From positions 12,143,195-12,207,194 of the forward strand of contig OU452236.1 of assembly GCA_911728455.2 (NCBI GenBank): DNA of 64,000 bases, in the 5' to 3' direction. Shown one piece after another: positions 47,104 through 57,239 of this stretch (positions are counted from its first letter, which is position 1; each line of letters begins with the position of its first letter). The stretch is from Marthasterias glacialis. Lineage: Eukaryota; Echinodermata; Asteroidea; Forcipulatida; Asteriidae. The notes beneath the pieces were generated by a model. The model saw only the letters and a program-made list of their open reading frames with translations, searched no databases and had not been told where the DNA came from. The translations under genes and the position numbers were made by a program.

Positions 47104-47524
47104 ACTTGAGTGGGAAGCTTTGCGAGGGCCAGTGTTGAAGTAGGTCACATCTACCAGTGGGGCCAAGGTGAAGCTAAGAAGTATTATCAGAGATGAAAAG
47201 CGTAACAATTTTCTTCACAGAGCAATTACTCTAGCTTAGGTTGTCTTGATAATTATACAGGTGCTCTTGAAAATTAAACACCATGTATAAAGAACACCGA
47301 TGAGGATAGTAATCTTGCCTGCTATGGAGACAGTATATCCCTTGCGTCTACTATACCTCGTACTGTGTAGCAGTGTCGGCACGTTTGTTATTAACTAACC
47401 CTCCTACTTTAAAATGCGTGATGACGATCGGGAATTTAATGGAATTGAGAACATGCTTCCTGTGCCTGCACTATACAACCATAGCGAAAGGTTCTTTTCT
47501 CTATGATACGACAAACAAGTATGG
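47104..47524. other. No gene recognised
   Basis: Only an 86-codon frame crossing into the following MITE is open. It reads into the element and is therefore not considered a gene. Confidence 0.4.
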
Positions 47525-47892
47525 CTTAAAGCCCATATTCACTTTTGGGAACACCGAAAAACAAAATGTTCACAGATTTGCACATAACTTAATACATGGT
47601 ATTAAGACGATGATGGTAGAAAAGTTCCTGTGAAATATTTCTGTCTGATGTGTTATCGTTTTCGAATAATTAGTGAAAAAAGATCCACAAATGATTTTTC
47701 TCTCATGAGACGAAAACTCCGGCCGTTAGAATGAATACAAAAACGCTGAATGACTTTGTATTGTTTTCTTTTAAAGGAAACAATTAAATGAGCTGAAACT
47801 TTCGCAGGTTGATTTTATTAAATAACTCTTGATGCTCATAAGGTATGGAAGTATTTTTTAGACACTTTACCAATAGTGTATAATGGCTTTAA
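47525..47892. mobile_element. MITE family L, copy 3
   Basis: TTAAAGCCCATATTCAC at the left pairs with GTGTATAATGGCTTTAA at the right. The interior matches copy 1: GTTCACAGATTTGCACATAA, GAAATATTTCTGTCTGATGT, GAGACGAAAACTCCGG and AAATGAGCTGA. Flanked by TTAA on both sides. Confidence 0.9.
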
Positions 47893-48124
47893 CCAACCTG
47901 GGACTACGTTAGCAAGTGAATGAAGCCTCGTTACCAAGACTGAGCAGCATAACCTCCGTAGGACCGTGACAATGGCAACCTGCTTTTGCTTGTATAGCTT
48001 TCTGTGCATTTGTTTTCATGGTTTCATTGTCATCTTGTAAACCCTTGCAAGGTGCCATAAAAATGGGTCTCACACTTCGAACACGGCTCTGCCTACCTGT
48101 CGTAAAAACAATGAGCACTTTTGG

Positions 48125-48420
48125 ATTTATTTATTTATTTATTTATTCTGGTTGTGAAGCCAAGCATTCTCTGAAAGCGAACTTAATCAATATACTAGCC
48201 ACGAACCCCATTAATTATTGGTTATTTTTTTCAACCAATGTTCTGAGAGCGTGGAGAGAAGACAAGGAAGGAAGTTTCGCCTTTAGATGTGGGAGAAAAA
48301 CCCCAGAGATTTATGTCAGGGAAAATCCACACAATCTGAAAACCTGACTGAAATCCCAATCCGCATTGCGGGATTCGAACCGGGGTCCTAGAGGAAGGAT
48401 ACCACTACGCCAACCTAACA
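48125..48420 (-). mobile_element. tRNA-derived SINE, beta family, full length
   Basis: Minus strand: A box TGGCGTAGTGGTATCC (48413-48398), B box CCGGTTCGAATCCC (48383-48370), body with TTTTCTCCCACATC and CTTCCTTCCTTGTCTTCTC, the 3' tail GATTAAGTTCGCTTTCAG and a terminal (AAAT)n run at 48127-48147. Head, body and tail are all intact, so this is the reference copy for the family in this window. Confidence 0.92.
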
Positions 48421-48957
48421 AAGTCGTGAGCTAGGCAGACGTATCACGGGCCTATTTATACGACATTGCACCAAGAATGGTGAATCCGCAAGATACCAAA
48501 TAGTTATTCCAGAATATCTGATAAAGGCACCGCTGAAGTGATCTTATCAACCAGAACCCGTCAAATAAAACTCGTACCATTCCCCATGGATTTACGGAAA
48601 CCAGCAACAACGAGCTTACAATCAGGCTAAATATTAAAGTCCACAATATCTTTAGTGGACCAACAGGGACCAACAAAGATTGCATCAAATACAATGCATA
48701 AGATCCAGGTCAACCGTTGCTTCTCCTTTCGATTTTGATCAGATGTTACCCAACAATTGTCCGCAATTTACCATTTTCTTAAGACCAATAACACAACACA
48801 CCCTAAGAACACTAAAGGGCATTTATTGGAACTATTACACATAACACGATATGGAGCACTTTTGCCCAAAATTTAGAAAACTTAGCATTGACCTGCTATA
48901 CGCCAATTTACCTGGAGGGATTCGTGGTGGGACAGGAAAGTTACGTGCGTGATTTAG
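48421..48957. other. No gene recognised
   Basis: An 80-codon minus-strand frame at 48452-48694 shows no family resemblance that I can identify. Confidence 0.35.
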
Positions 48958-49100
48958 GCCGTTTTCGAAACTATGGCTTGAGCTTGGGCTCCGGCTTCTG
49001 CTCCGTCCGCCTGTTAAAAACCCCGTTAGGAAAGCACACGTTTCGTAAATAACTGGCGGAGCCTAAGCCCAAACCTAAAGCAGTGGTTTCGAAAACAGCC
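48958..49100. mobile_element. Foldback MITE with TTTTCGAAAC ends (family G), copy 1
   Basis: GGCCGTTTTCGAAACTATGG and CAGTGGTTTCGAAAACAGCC are inverted ends, with GAGCTTGGGCTCCGGC and GCGGAGCCTAAGCCC paired further in. The interior resembles the GGCTACGGC style of family D. Confidence 0.8.
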
Positions 49101-49125
49101 ATAGTACTCCTATAACTCTAATACC

Positions 49126-49197
49126 ACTTTCGAAACAACGGCTACGGCTGCGGCTCTGGCTTACCCTAAGCCGAAGCCGTGGTTTCAAAAAGAGCCA
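49126..49197. mobile_element. Short foldback element, family G, copy 2
   Basis: CCACTTTCGAAACAACGGC at the left is inverted at the right as GCCGTGGTTTCAAAAAGAG. The ~72-bp element lies 25 bp after copy 1. Confidence 0.7.
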
Positions 49198-49199
49198 AT

Positions 49200-49789
49200 A
49201 ATCCCACCAAACGAACGGCCACGCTGGGACAAAATGATCTAGAAAGGCAAGATGAATATTGAGCTGAGGCTATGACCGGTCTAATGCACTTCGTAATGGA
49301 CGCAATGATGACGTCGTGTAGTGACGCCAACACGACACACTACATTACGCCATTATGCCTGGCCTAGGAATCTTCACTTTAATAGCGGCTGTTTGGTTTG
49401 GACATTTTTTATGGCCGTTATCTACTGGAGCGCTTGGCTTAGTGTCACTCAACTCACGGTCGTATGCACTCACATCCGCCACTTTCACCGATCTGACAAA
49501 ATGTCAACCTCATCCATCTCTTAAGACTCTCTTTATATAACCAACTATGGCTTGTGACATCATCTACATGGTGCTTTCAATTTTAATTTATTGGCAATCT
49601 GATGTCAATGTACAAAACAAAAATCGATGGCCAGCCTCGGGTTAATATCAGCCGAGCTGTCCTTGACATTGTGGCTCAAGATTTTCGTACAGTTTGCAAT
49701 GTATAGTATTACAGAGCAATAGGTATACAATGATTCGTGTTCTTTATCATGCGTGTGGGCAAGCCTGACGTAGCAGCAGTAGATGTGAT
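49200..49789. other. No gene recognised
   Basis: Two overlapping plus-strand frames at 49321-49540 are mutual shadows with no recognisable product. Confidence 0.35.
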
Positions 49790-50118
49790 TTTAGCGGGAT
49801 GGGTGGGGAACTAGTTGGGGAAGATGGGGACAATATTTGGGAAAATATCGTGCCTTTGATGATACAAGCATGGAATTTGGCACACAGTCAGTCGGTCATG
49901 AGAAAGATATTTGGCTATAGGGCCATCGCACATTTGATTTTGCAAAAAGTTTTTGTGGATAACAATTATAGTTTTCAAAATTTAGAAAAATGGCTGCCAT
50001 TACTTGATTTACCTAACAATTTGCGCCATAGTCAACTATCTCTCTCTGGACATACTTTGACTGTGTGCTAAATTGCATGCTTGTATCATCAAAGGCGCAA
50101 TCCTATCACCTACCTGCC
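49790..50118. mobile_element. Foldback MITE, family B, copy 2
   Basis: Left GTGCCTTTGATGATACAAGC is inverted at the right as GCTTGTATCATCAAAGGCGC, and the pairing extends into GGAATTTGGCACACAG and CTGTGTGCTAAATT. The interior matches 31676-31970. Confidence 0.92.
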
Positions 50119-51238
50119 GTGCTATACCTTTCCATAATCTCTTAAATTCAAATAAGTGGGAGAGCTCAAAACATTCTTTTCTATTTATATTGAGCGAAAT
50201 TGGGAAAGAAATGTACTGCTCTATTCATCGATATTTTTAATAAATTCCCGACATTTGTAGACAAATGATTGTTAACTATTGTTTGGTTACCAGTTGCATT
50301 GCAGTGCAATCAACGTACTGATAGAGGCAGCAAAACTATTTCTGCTGTGAACGAATTACGTTCCCTAGATTTGTAGAAAAAAACAATGTGAACTATATTT
50401 GTTTGGTTGCCAGTTTCATTGCAGGGCAATCAAAGCAATGGTAGAGGCAGCAACATGAAAGGAACCAGGCTTTTTCATCTTGAAGAGCTGTTTCGATTTC
50501 ACTCAACATATCTGTACGGGGATACCCATAATAACTGGTTAGACTATGTTCTATTGTAACGGACATAACTGTAATTTCCAATCAAACTTGTCTTCAAATT
50601 TTCATATTCTTGCATACGGGCTAGAGAACTGATTTGATTTTTCGTTAATAAAGGCACTCTTTCCAATACAATATTAAGTTGTAAGAAAAAAATATTGAAA
50701 AAACAACAACAACCAGCGTACTGAAAAACCATAACGTTCGATGACCTTGTGCGAAAAAAAAATTGATTGAAGCTGTAAGTGACCATGCAATTTATTCATA
50801 ACGACAAGGTTAATTGACCATTATGAAGGTTTCTTTTATATGATTTTGCAAAATCAATGTTTCACTTTGCACGCAGAAAATACTTCCGTGGATAGCAAGA
50901 GGTGGTCTTCATTTACTGCCTCTTAACAATAGGATAGTAAATCGGTCAGTTAACTTTTTACCCCATTCATAACATATGCAAATGCTACAGCTATCGGTAG
51001 CCACATTTCACCTATAAACTTCAATGCCAAAGAAATCATAACGAATTGGTTATCTATTTTTACTGATTAAAACTTCGGGTTACAAGAACCCTTTTAGCGC
51101 AAGCTCATTCAATCTATTGTTGGCACCCTATTTTCTTCACCGAGTTATTTTTTTAACAATGGCATCCCGAGGTAATTTTCCATTTTTTGTTTCAGTGGAT
51201 TCATTTTGATTACCTAAAACTAATTCTGTCATATAGTA

Positions 51239-51425
51239 CGGCAGGTAGGTGATGTGATTGTGCCTTTGATAATACGCGTACGATCATAGTATTAGGCGCA
51301 CTGTCAGATCAGAGTATGTCATGATAAACACATGTGCCTACAGCGTCATCATAGATTTATCCTTTGAAAAAAATATAGGTAGAATAGCAAGCAATGGCAG
51401 CCATTTAAAACAAAATTGAGCATTG
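51239..51425. mobile_element. Foldback MITE, family B, copy 3, right end missing
   Basis: The outer end GGCAGGTAGGTGATGTGATT and the TIR GTGCCTTTGATAATAC are present, followed by diverged GTCATGATAAACACATG and ATGGCAGCCATTT segments. The element breaks off before the right TIR. Confidence 0.75.
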
Positions 51426-51981
51426 CTTGCTTTTCTTGTGAAAAAAATACCAAGTTAAAGGCGAGGTCCTTTGGCGAGATCACACGGCCATATTTATGAA
51501 TGTAAGTTTAGAACTCTAGGTAAATCCCTATGTATACACGAACTGATGTTTTTTCTTACTGATTGCAGCCAAGTATGATATAAATTCATTTGTTTCTAAC
51601 ACTGTTATGTAATAGTGCTAATGAACAGACCTTGCTGTGTTTCTTCATTTGATGACTGTGTCATTGTGTGCTGACGTCACGAACGTTATTTGGCTCATCA
51701 AAGGTAACAATGAACATAATTATCGCAATTATTATCATTTATCGCGATGGTGTCCTGATAACATTTGAAATTCAATGCTTCGAAGATAAAGGAGAACCAC
51801 CGCAATTTCAATAGCACAGTTTTGTATAAGCAATAAACCAATTTGATTCCGTTCAATTAAACTCCCGAGACAAGGAACAAACTAACTACAATTTTTACAA
51901 CAGATCTTTTGTTGATCTGAAGTCACGTGCTACAGGTAAATGGCACATCAATTGTATGTGTGTGTTGTGTCGTCATTTAGC

Positions 51982-52050
51982 CTTTGAGAAAGAGTCTGCT
52001 AGGGTCGAAACGTTTTGGCCATTAACCATTTTCGCATTTATACAACAGGT
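51982..52050. repeat. Repeat block ending GGGTCGAAACGT
   Basis: The 32 bp from CTTTGAGAAAGAGTCTGC to GTCGAAACGT differ at one base from 61456-61487, and the following GGCCATTAACCATT is also similar. It is part of an interspersed element whose identity I cannot settle. Confidence 0.7.
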
Positions 52051-52112
52051 CATCTTGCCACGTGAGCAGTTTGCAAAAGATACATTCATTCCCATCCTCT
52101 AGTTTCGCTAAA

Positions 52113-52154
52113 TACCTTACACAAACACCTTACACAAACACCTTACACAAACAA
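52113..52154. repeat. 13-bp tandem repeat, about 3 copies
   Basis: The unit ACCTTACACAAAC is repeated without mismatch. Confidence 0.9.
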
Positions 52155-53449
52155 CCAATCTGTGAAAATTGTTTACAAAAAAATAGTTGGCTACGTTTAC
52201 GAGAAATTGCTGGATGACTGTCTACGTTTTGCCATGCATTTTAAAGCACGGTCCTTGTTCTGCTCATACGATCGATTTAGCAAAACGCAATCAAAACTGC
52301 ATTGTCGGGTGACATATTTTCTTTCACCCTGCAGTATTTCAGGCAGAACTATTTCTCATACGTGATTTGTCCTGACATCAAGCTTATCAAATTTTTGCTT
52401 TCAGGTTACAACTCGTTCAACTATCTTCCAGTAACAAACTTGCATTTACGTTTCAGGTGGAACAGCCATTAAATGACCACTAGAAAATGTTTTTGTGCAT
52501 GGAACCAATTCGAGGCTCAAAGATGATTCAATATAGCGACAGACTGTACAGTCCACTTATTTTGCGCAAATGGAGAAAATGCTCCAAGTCTTTCACTTAC
52601 AATATAGATCTCAATGCTAAACATGCCTTAATACTCCCCTCCATCTATTTGTACGGAGCGGCAGGATTCAATTTCTACCTCGCAAACCTCAAGTCTGAGG
52701 AGAGATGCAGCAAAACCTTCGTTAATCCGTGTGGGGTTCCTACGTGTGTTTAGATAACCCTCGCTATCAAACCGTTCGACATTTGAATTGATCACGTACA
52801 GTGGCAAGCTTTTGTGCGGGCATTTGTTTGATTAAAGTTATTCCGCGCAGAATGGTTGTTAATCAAAATGGCGATTAAGATTCCTAATGGTATGGTATTT
52901 CATACGATTCCCATTTAAGAACATGGATTGGTCCCTCCAAAGGTAGGACTATTCGGGTCCATATACGCTGTGGTGTACAAAATGAATATTCGTGACTGCA
53001 ATGGGAGAGCATTTGCATTCGCTGAATCAATGGAATGTTCCACTCCAACCTTTCACCAGTGACGTCATTCTCTCCATTGCACGAATGCAAAACATACATT
53101 ATTTGTTTTCTACAGCCTCAAAGTAGATCTTTATCGAGTGATTGGAGGATAATACTGAACATTAAATAAACTGTAGGCTACAAGATTGTATTCTGACATC
53201 CACTACGAGGGCGTTTTGTACTCACTGCTGTGTATAATGCTTTGTGTGGTATCAGCGTGCATGCCAAAGTAAAACAAAATAATAATACAGAAAAAATAGG
53301 GAACAAAAATACACGATGACTGTACCAAAACGCACGGTTTATGACGTAAGCCATGTAATGGTTTAATGATTGCCGTGTGACTAACAATCCTCCAATCAAA
53401 TGACAAGGATCTACTTTGGTGATATACTGTTTCTTTGGTTTTGATAATG

Positions 53450-53865
53450 ATAGTAATAATAATACCGGAGTCCTATATGGCGCACTCATCTACCACAAAT
53501 TAGGTACTCAAGGCGCTTATTCTTAAAAATGTGTAAGACAGGTTTTTGAATTATGAGACACATTTATGTTGCACCTTATAAGGGTTTACAAGGTGCTGCT
53601 ACGCATTCAGCAGCCACTGGTAGAAACACCGGGGCAAACCCTTTTCTCTTAGTGATAAGTGTAACTGGGTTCTTTGACATGCATTACACAACGCACGGGA
53701 CCTAGGTCATTACGTCCCATTCCAAGGACGAAGCAGTAATGGTTAAGTGTCTTGCTTAAGGACACAAGTGTCACGACCGGGACTCCAAACCACACTCTGC
53801 TGATCAGAAACACCAGAGCTTGAGTCCAGTGCGCTTGACCGCTCGGCGGTCACGACACGCCAGTG
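53450..53865 (-). mobile_element. tRNA-derived SINE, alpha family, near full length
   Basis: Minus strand: GTGACCGCCGAGCGGTCAAG holds the A box, GGTTTGGAGTCCC the decayed B box (53791-53779), then TGTCCTTAAGCAAGACAC, GGACGTAATGACCTAGG and ACCCAGTTACACTTATC, and a 3' tail with GGCGCCATATAG-like sequence ending in ATTATTATTACT. The 3' tail differs from that of the copy at 18773-19120. Confidence 0.88.
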
Positions 53866-56509
53866 AACACTGATTGTTAGTGACAGCTTAGCATTACTCA
53901 TTATTCAAGAAGCGTGTACATTACCTAAAATAGTGTTCAACCTTAAAAAAAAAAAAAAATCTAACGGATGTTTTGCTGAAGGTTTATAAACAATCTGCGT
54001 TATTAATGCATGAACCAATGTTATGGTAGTTGAGCTTTTGGAATACTTTTTGATAATTTTGTTTGAAAGCTGACAGACCATCTCTTTAAGTTTCTGACTG
54101 TCGTACCAAATCAGTTATTATCAGTCCTCAAATTGAAGCATCACGAGATATCACGATTACCGTATGTACTTTGCTACCCTTCACTCAACTGTCGAGTTCA
54201 ATACAAATAGGATGTCATGTAAGGAGTTAAGATAAATCCAATTTCCCAAATCAAGTTAGACACGGGAAGCAAAAGGGATGATTTTACAGTAAGAGTGTAT
54301 TTTACTTCCGTTCAAGATAGGGCCGTCGGTGGTAACTTTGTGGTAACTGCAGCTATTGATCAGCCTATTCATTTCAAAACTTAGTGAAAGACACAGCTTA
54401 AAGCGGTACTTAATTGATTAACATTGCATTCTAACAATGTTTTCATTTAAGGGGAGTCCGCTGGTCTTCAATTTATCTCACTGAAGACTGTTTCTCATGA
54501 AGACGAGCAGAGCACTGATCGAAACGTCGAGACTACAACGGCTCATTTCATAGACAACACTCGCAAAAGAGATTTACACATGGAAGTACCGCAAGTTTAC
54601 GTGTAAAGCTTTTGGTCTTAATATTGTTTGTTTACAAATGTACAACTTCCCGTAGTTTTAAATTCTTGTTGTTGTTTTTAGTATTTTAATATTTTTGATG
54701 AATAATATTAATAATAAAAATAAGATATAATTGTTGCTTCCTTTTATCCACTGCCTGCAAAACATCAAACACCATTTACTTTTTCGCGTAAGAAAAAGCC
54801 AGCAATAAATAATAATAATAATTCAAAATAATTTTGCACATTCAATCAAAACATCTGCCCTTAACATATTATAACAAAAACATAACAAAAACAAAATAAA
54901 AAACAGATAATAAAATGGCAATTAAAAGACTTAAGGCATCATCGTTGTAGAAGCTGTGGGAAAAGACCTGGCATTTCTAACACTCGTTCACCCCAAGGAC
55001 AGATCGATATGACCATCGGTTACACACTCAAATTCTTCCGTTAAAGCGTATTTTACTTTCCACGAGTCACACATGATGTATACTGCATCTTTAAGAGTGA
55101 AGAAGTTTCGAAACCCGACACCGAACCACAGGAACTCTGGTAATCGATCCTCAAAATATCAAAACAGGAAAAATATCCGACCGATGATACTTGAAAGAGC
55201 TTGTATTATGCAAACCCTTCATTTCTGAATCAATGTCCCCCCCTTGGGGGAGATCTGATTCCTGCCGCGCATCGCGCAAGTATACATGCTGGACTACATC
55301 GGGAACGATTGGGTTGTCCGCTGTAACCTGACCAGGTTAGTTTAGCCACGTGAAATCAAAATGTTAGTCACAAACACACACGCACTTCAAGCCCGAGTTG
55401 ACCAAACGACCTATAAGAATGTAAATTATCAACACCATTGAGATATTTGTTCATGGTCTTTCTCTAGTTGCTTTAAGTTGTAATATTCAACCATTTTAAA
55501 GGGGTGATATCTACTTCAATTGACTTGTAGGTGCGCTCTATATTTGTGTACAAAAGGCACACCAGCCCCAAACAAGGCCACTCGCAGTTATCTTCAGATT
55601 CCTGTCAGTTTTGATATTTTAAAAGCAGTTTCCTTTAAAAACGCAAATGTCTTTCTCCATTTTGGACAAATAGAAGCAATGACGTCACTGCGACACCCCG
55701 CGCACTGCCAATGTTAGTCAGTATGCTTCAATTCACTGATCGTTCATCGGATGACGTCACAACTCCAAATTGACAAACATCCTTGCGTTCAAAGCTGTTC
55801 AGGGGCCGTATAAATGGCTGCACCTTTTCCCCCACCAATCAAAGATGGCGTCTTAAAATTAATCAGCTTTCGATCTCCTTGTGAAAGCTGGCAATTTCGG
55901 AGAATGTACACAATAACAGGCTTTCATGGGATTTTGCTTCGATTGTTGTGAGAACAAAAGCACAGTACTGGACAACAAACCTGTGAATGGGTTTTGACTC
56001 ACCGGGAACCATTGCAAGTTATTGTTATATTCATATTCACGATTTTATTTAACGTCATTGAAAAAACGAATCGCAGCAGTTATACTCAGGGAGAAAAAAA
56101 AACAATTTCTTGTGCAAACAATCCAAACGTTTTACAAACTCACAATGTTTGCTGAGAATATTTTAATCCGTCGCAAAATTTACATAACGATTCAATGGTA
56201 TAAAGTGTTCTTAAAGCAATTTCAAGGAAGGCGAAGACAAACACTACACGGTAAGAAAGTAAATCAATCAAAGTGGTCAACATTGATGACTTTGGGGAGG
56301 ACAAACCTTTGTCTGCCGTTCTTTGCATGCCACAGTGTGGTTTTGATCATTCTTAGCTCTGCATACATTTAAAAAAAAAATAGTTATAAAATAAATAAAA
56401 AATCAGCACCATAAGCGCCCATCTGTGGCGGATACCAGCGCTTTTTGTTTTATTTGATTTGATTACACATCCAACAGCACAATTAGCGTCAATAACAGGA
56501 TGAATAGGA
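53866..56509. other. No recognised gene
   Basis: AT-rich with AAT/ATT simple repeats at 54680-54720 and 54808-54835. A 116-codon plus-strand frame at 56022-56372 is basic and Ile/Lys-rich but lies in AT-rich sequence and is not called. Confidence 0.35.
54478..54560. repeat. Diverged GATCGAAACGTC repeat block
   Basis: CTGAAGACTGTTTCTCATGA leads to GACGAGCAGAGCACTGATCG and then AAACGTC. The layout resembles the blocks at 51982 and 61456. GACG at 54502-54505 can pair with CGTC at 54525-54528. Confidence 0.5.
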
Positions 56510-56685
56510 AAGGAAAAGAAATGTCCAGTTTTAGATGTGAGAGGAAAACCCCAAATGGGGGAAAACCCACACAATCAGAAAGGGACTGAAAAACCCAATC
56601 CACATCCAAGGCCTGTGGTAGGACTCGAACTGGGGTCCACAGGGTAAGAAACCACGGAGCAAATAACCCGACGTACACCATTAGT
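56510..56685 (-). mobile_element. tRNA-derived SINE, beta family, 3'-truncated
   Basis: Minus strand: decayed A box near GCTCCGTGGTTTCTTACC, B box CCAGTTCGAGTCC at 56633-56621, then GGATTGGGTTTTTCAGTCCC and TTTGGGGTTTTCCTCTCAC, matching 48125-48420. Confidence 0.85.
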
Positions 56686-56752
56686 CTTCACCAGCATCAC
56701 GAATGACATTAGTCTGAAAGACCCGACTGTCGACCATGGAGTGCAGGACTGA

Positions 56753-57189
56753 ACCTTAAAGAGTGGTTCCAAGGTCGGATTCAGTTTTTGCACTCATTTC
56801 CTAATAGATAGAGTCCTTACTAAAGTGGACAAAAGTCTCTAACCTCACATTAAAGCGGTGTAAAATGCCATTGTATTTGATAGCCTTCAAGTGCGAATTT
56901 TGTCAACATCCAAAAATATCCAATGACGTCACATTTCAAACTTATGGGGCTGTACACTTTTGTGCGGGTCATTTTCCAGTTTATTCCTGAACTTTGATAA
57001 TATTCAATCAAAAAGGAAATGAATGTAACATTTTGACTGACGTACAAGTTCCTGGTTTGAATGTACGGACACATATTCTGTTGATATCCAATGACGTCAT
57101 GTTTCAAATTTCCTCTTTCATAAGGACTCTATCTATTGGAAAATGAGTGCATCACAAAACTGAATTCCACCTTGGAGCCCCCCTTTAAG
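56753..57189. mobile_element. Foldback MITE, family C, copy 2 (complete)
   Basis: The left arm (TTAAAGAGTGGTTCCAAGG ... CACTCATTTCC ... ATAGATAGAGTCC) is inverted at the right (GGACTCTATCTATTGG ... AATGAGTGCATCAC ... CACCTTGGAGCC ... CCTTTAA), giving arms of about 65 bp. Two internal CCAATGACGTCA blocks match copy 1 at 9121-9640. TTAA flanks both ends. Confidence 0.92.
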
Positions 57190-57207
57190 GAGACCTCAAG
57201 TCAGGCG

Positions 57208-57238
57208 GTGTCCAAATTGGCGGCTGTAGCTAAGGGTT
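57208..57238. mobile_element. Family D end fragment
   Basis: CGGTGTCCAAATTGGCGGCT is nearly the GTGTCCGAATT-type terminus of the family D element, located about 20 bp after the family C copy. No right end was found. Confidence 0.55.
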
Positions 57239-57239
57239 A

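Larger units (their letters stand above)
51426..53449. other. No recognised gene; holds a GAAACGT block and a small tandem repeat
   Basis: An 88-codon plus-strand frame at 52487-52753 is open from an ATG but has no splice context or family resemblance that I can name. The two small features inside this stretch are listed separately. Confidence 0.35.

Noticed and set aside
47373-47633. 86-codon protein
   Set aside because: It reads into the family L element at 47525 and lacks gene context.
56022-56372. 116-codon basic protein resembling an IQ-motif stretch
   Set aside because: The resemblance is loose, the region is AT-rich, and no convincing acceptor or start context was seen.
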